Below, piece after piece: positions 6,231-6,614 of a DNA stretch of 6,614 bases (the stretch's first letter is position 1; each line of letters opens with the position of its first letter). A program made the position numbers and the translations under genes. This stretch comes from Bin87 sp964502995 (lineage in GTDB: Bacteria > Chloroflexota > Dehalococcoidia > Lucifugimonadales > UBA3495). Where the stretch lies: NCBI GenBank assembly GCA_964502995.1, contig CAZCZB010000124.1, positions 1 to 6,614 of the forward strand, written 5' to 3'. The notes below the pieces were generated by a model. It was given only the letters and a program-made list of their open reading frames with translations. It did not search any database and was not told the origin of the DNA.

Positions 6231-6404
6231 GTAACTGTTCAGAACGCGTGAGGTTGTCATTGCGAGTCCGCCGCAGGCGGACGCGGCAATCTCGTTGGCG
6301 ACGGGAATCCCTTATGGGGTAGGCGTTCCTGCTACCGCGTCGAGATTGCGAGTCCGCTTGCGGCGGACTCGCAATGACACTTTCCCTCAACTTTGAACAG
6401 TTAC
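6231..6404. mobile_element. 174-bp non-autonomous element (MITE) with IS66-like ends
   Basis: Terminal inverted repeats GTAACTGTTCA (6231-6241) and TGAACAGTTAC (6394-6404) are perfect over 11 bases, with weaker complementarity further in. The 8-bp duplication CCGTGTCT abuts both ends. IS66-family elements typically have ends starting GTAA and make 8-bp target duplications, so the element was probably moved by an IS66-type transposase encoded elsewhere; this family assignment is inference from ends and duplication length. The interior is too short for a transposase and has no gene; most of it is the inverted 'CATTGCGAG' repeat pair. The intact duplication and perfect ends suggest a fairly recent insertion. 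It lies upstream of the DUF35 promoter region. Confidence 0.8.
6256..6378. repeat. Inverted pair of ~38-bp CATTGCGAG/CAATCTCG repeats inside the element
   Basis: The left copy (6256-6294) and the reverse complement of the right copy (6341-6378) share GTCATTGCGAGTCCGCCGCA almost unchanged into GCGGAC and end in CAATCTCG. They differ by a few changes and one extra base on the left. Each copy also folds on itself (GTCCGCC-GCA-GGCGGAC on the left; GAGTCCGC and GCGGACTC on the right). About 46 bases of unique sequence separate them. Repeats opening with GTCATTGCGAG and closing with GCAATCTCG are widespread in intergenic DNA of several bacterial lineages. Confidence 0.8.
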
Positions 6405-6428
6405 CCGTGTCTTCAGGGCCTTTCGATT

Positions 6429-6614
6429 ATCGCTCCACCTACCCGCCATCGCTCCACCTACCCGCCATCGCTCGACCTACCGGCCATCGCTCCACATACC
6501 CGTCATCGCTCCACCCATCCGCCATCGCTCCACCTGCCCGTCATCGCTCCACCTGCCCGCCATCGCTCCACCTACCCGCCATCGCTCCACCTACCCGCCA
6601 TCGCTCCACCTACC
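6429..6614. repeat. 19-bp tandem repeat array, nine full units plus a partial tenth
   Basis: The unit ATCGCTCCACCTACCCGCC repeats head to tail with an exact 19-base period from 6429; full units start at 6429, 6448, 6467, 6486, 6505, 6524, 6543, 6562 and 6581, and 15 bases of a tenth reach the window end. Units 1, 2, 8 and 9 are identical. The middle ones carry scattered changes (CTCGACC and CCGGCC in unit 3, ACATACC in unit 4, CCCATCC in unit 5, CTGCCC in units 6-7, CCGTC in units 4 and 6). There are no spacers, so it is not a CRISPR array. The period is not a multiple of three and no start codon leads into it, so coding is unlikely. It looks like a minisatellite-type variable repeat; binding sites for a protein are possible but unsupported. 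Confidence 0.9.

Larger units (their letters stand above)
6223..6412. repeat. 8-bp target-site duplication flanking the element
   Basis: CCGTGTCT occurs at 6223-6230, directly before the first base of the left terminal repeat, and again at 6405-6412, directly after the last base of the right terminal repeat. An exact 8-bp direct repeat abutting both ends is the footprint of a transposition event. The original site is therefore the present sequence with one CCGTGTCT and without 6231-6404. Confidence 0.85.

Noticed and set aside
5691..6260. A 189-residue version of the DUF35 protein starting at 6260
   Set aside because: The extra 43 residues are Arg/Tyr-rich without family similarity, cross the target duplication into the transposable element, and lack the ribosome site seen before 6131.
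6429..6614. CRISPR array
   Set aside because: Units are 19 bp and contiguous with no variable spacers, and there are no cas genes in the window.
6429..6614. Nine-codon ATG-to-TAG frames on the minus strand repeated once per unit (MAGRWSDGG), and a stop-free forward frame
   Set aside because: Both follow automatically from the 19-base unit sequence. There is no ribosome site for the first and no start codon for the second.

Overview
The window looks like a piece of bacterial chromosome of high GC content. It holds the 3' part of the housekeeping gene secA, a three-gene reverse-strand copper cluster, one reverse-strand gene for a DUF35-type zinc-ribbon/OB-fold protein, and several kinds of non-coding repeats. 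The combination of a high-GC secA ending in a SEC-C zinc motif, a DUF35 protein, and GC-rich dispersed palindromes of the 'GGGGCGGGTCT..AGACCCGCCCC' and 'CATTGCGAG..CAATCTCG' types suggests a Chloroflexota-like genome (SAR202/Dehalococcoidia style). That placement is an inference from general impression, not shown by a marker gene.

Layout. Positions 2-1963 (+) encode the C-terminal 653 residues of SecA; the start of the gene lies outside the window. Positions 1964-2263 are non-coding and consist almost entirely of two nearly identical ~86-bp direct repeats, each headed by a strong palindrome, plus degenerate partial copies. Three genes then read leftward toward secA: copA, a P1B-type copper-exporting ATPase (5447-3123); a 172-residue membrane-anchored coiled-coil protein of unknown family (3033-2515); and a 77-residue YHS-domain protein (2497-2264). 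Between copA and the next gene upstream (5448-5690) is a non-coding stretch with an extended -10 promoter for copA and two more palindromes of the same kind. The DUF35 protein is at 6131-5691 (-).

The right end (6223-6614) is repeat territory. It holds a 174-bp non-autonomous transposable element with 11-bp terminal inverted repeats and an exact 8-bp target-site duplication, and inside it an inverted pair of ~38-bp 'CATTGCGAG' repeats. Beyond it a perfectly phased 19-bp tandem array (nine full units plus a partial tenth) runs off the edge.

How it fits together. CopA pumps Cu(I) out of the cytoplasm. The YHS protein is a plausible small metal-binding partner. The coiled-coil protein between them has an N-terminal membrane segment followed by a regular chain of 15- and 11-residue repeats, the periodicity of a right-handed coiled coil; its role in copper handling is only inferred from position. 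The most solid unusual observations are the transposable element with its target duplication, the 19-bp array, and the pentadecad/hendecad coiled-coil gene in the copper cluster. No clearly new multi-gene system is visible.
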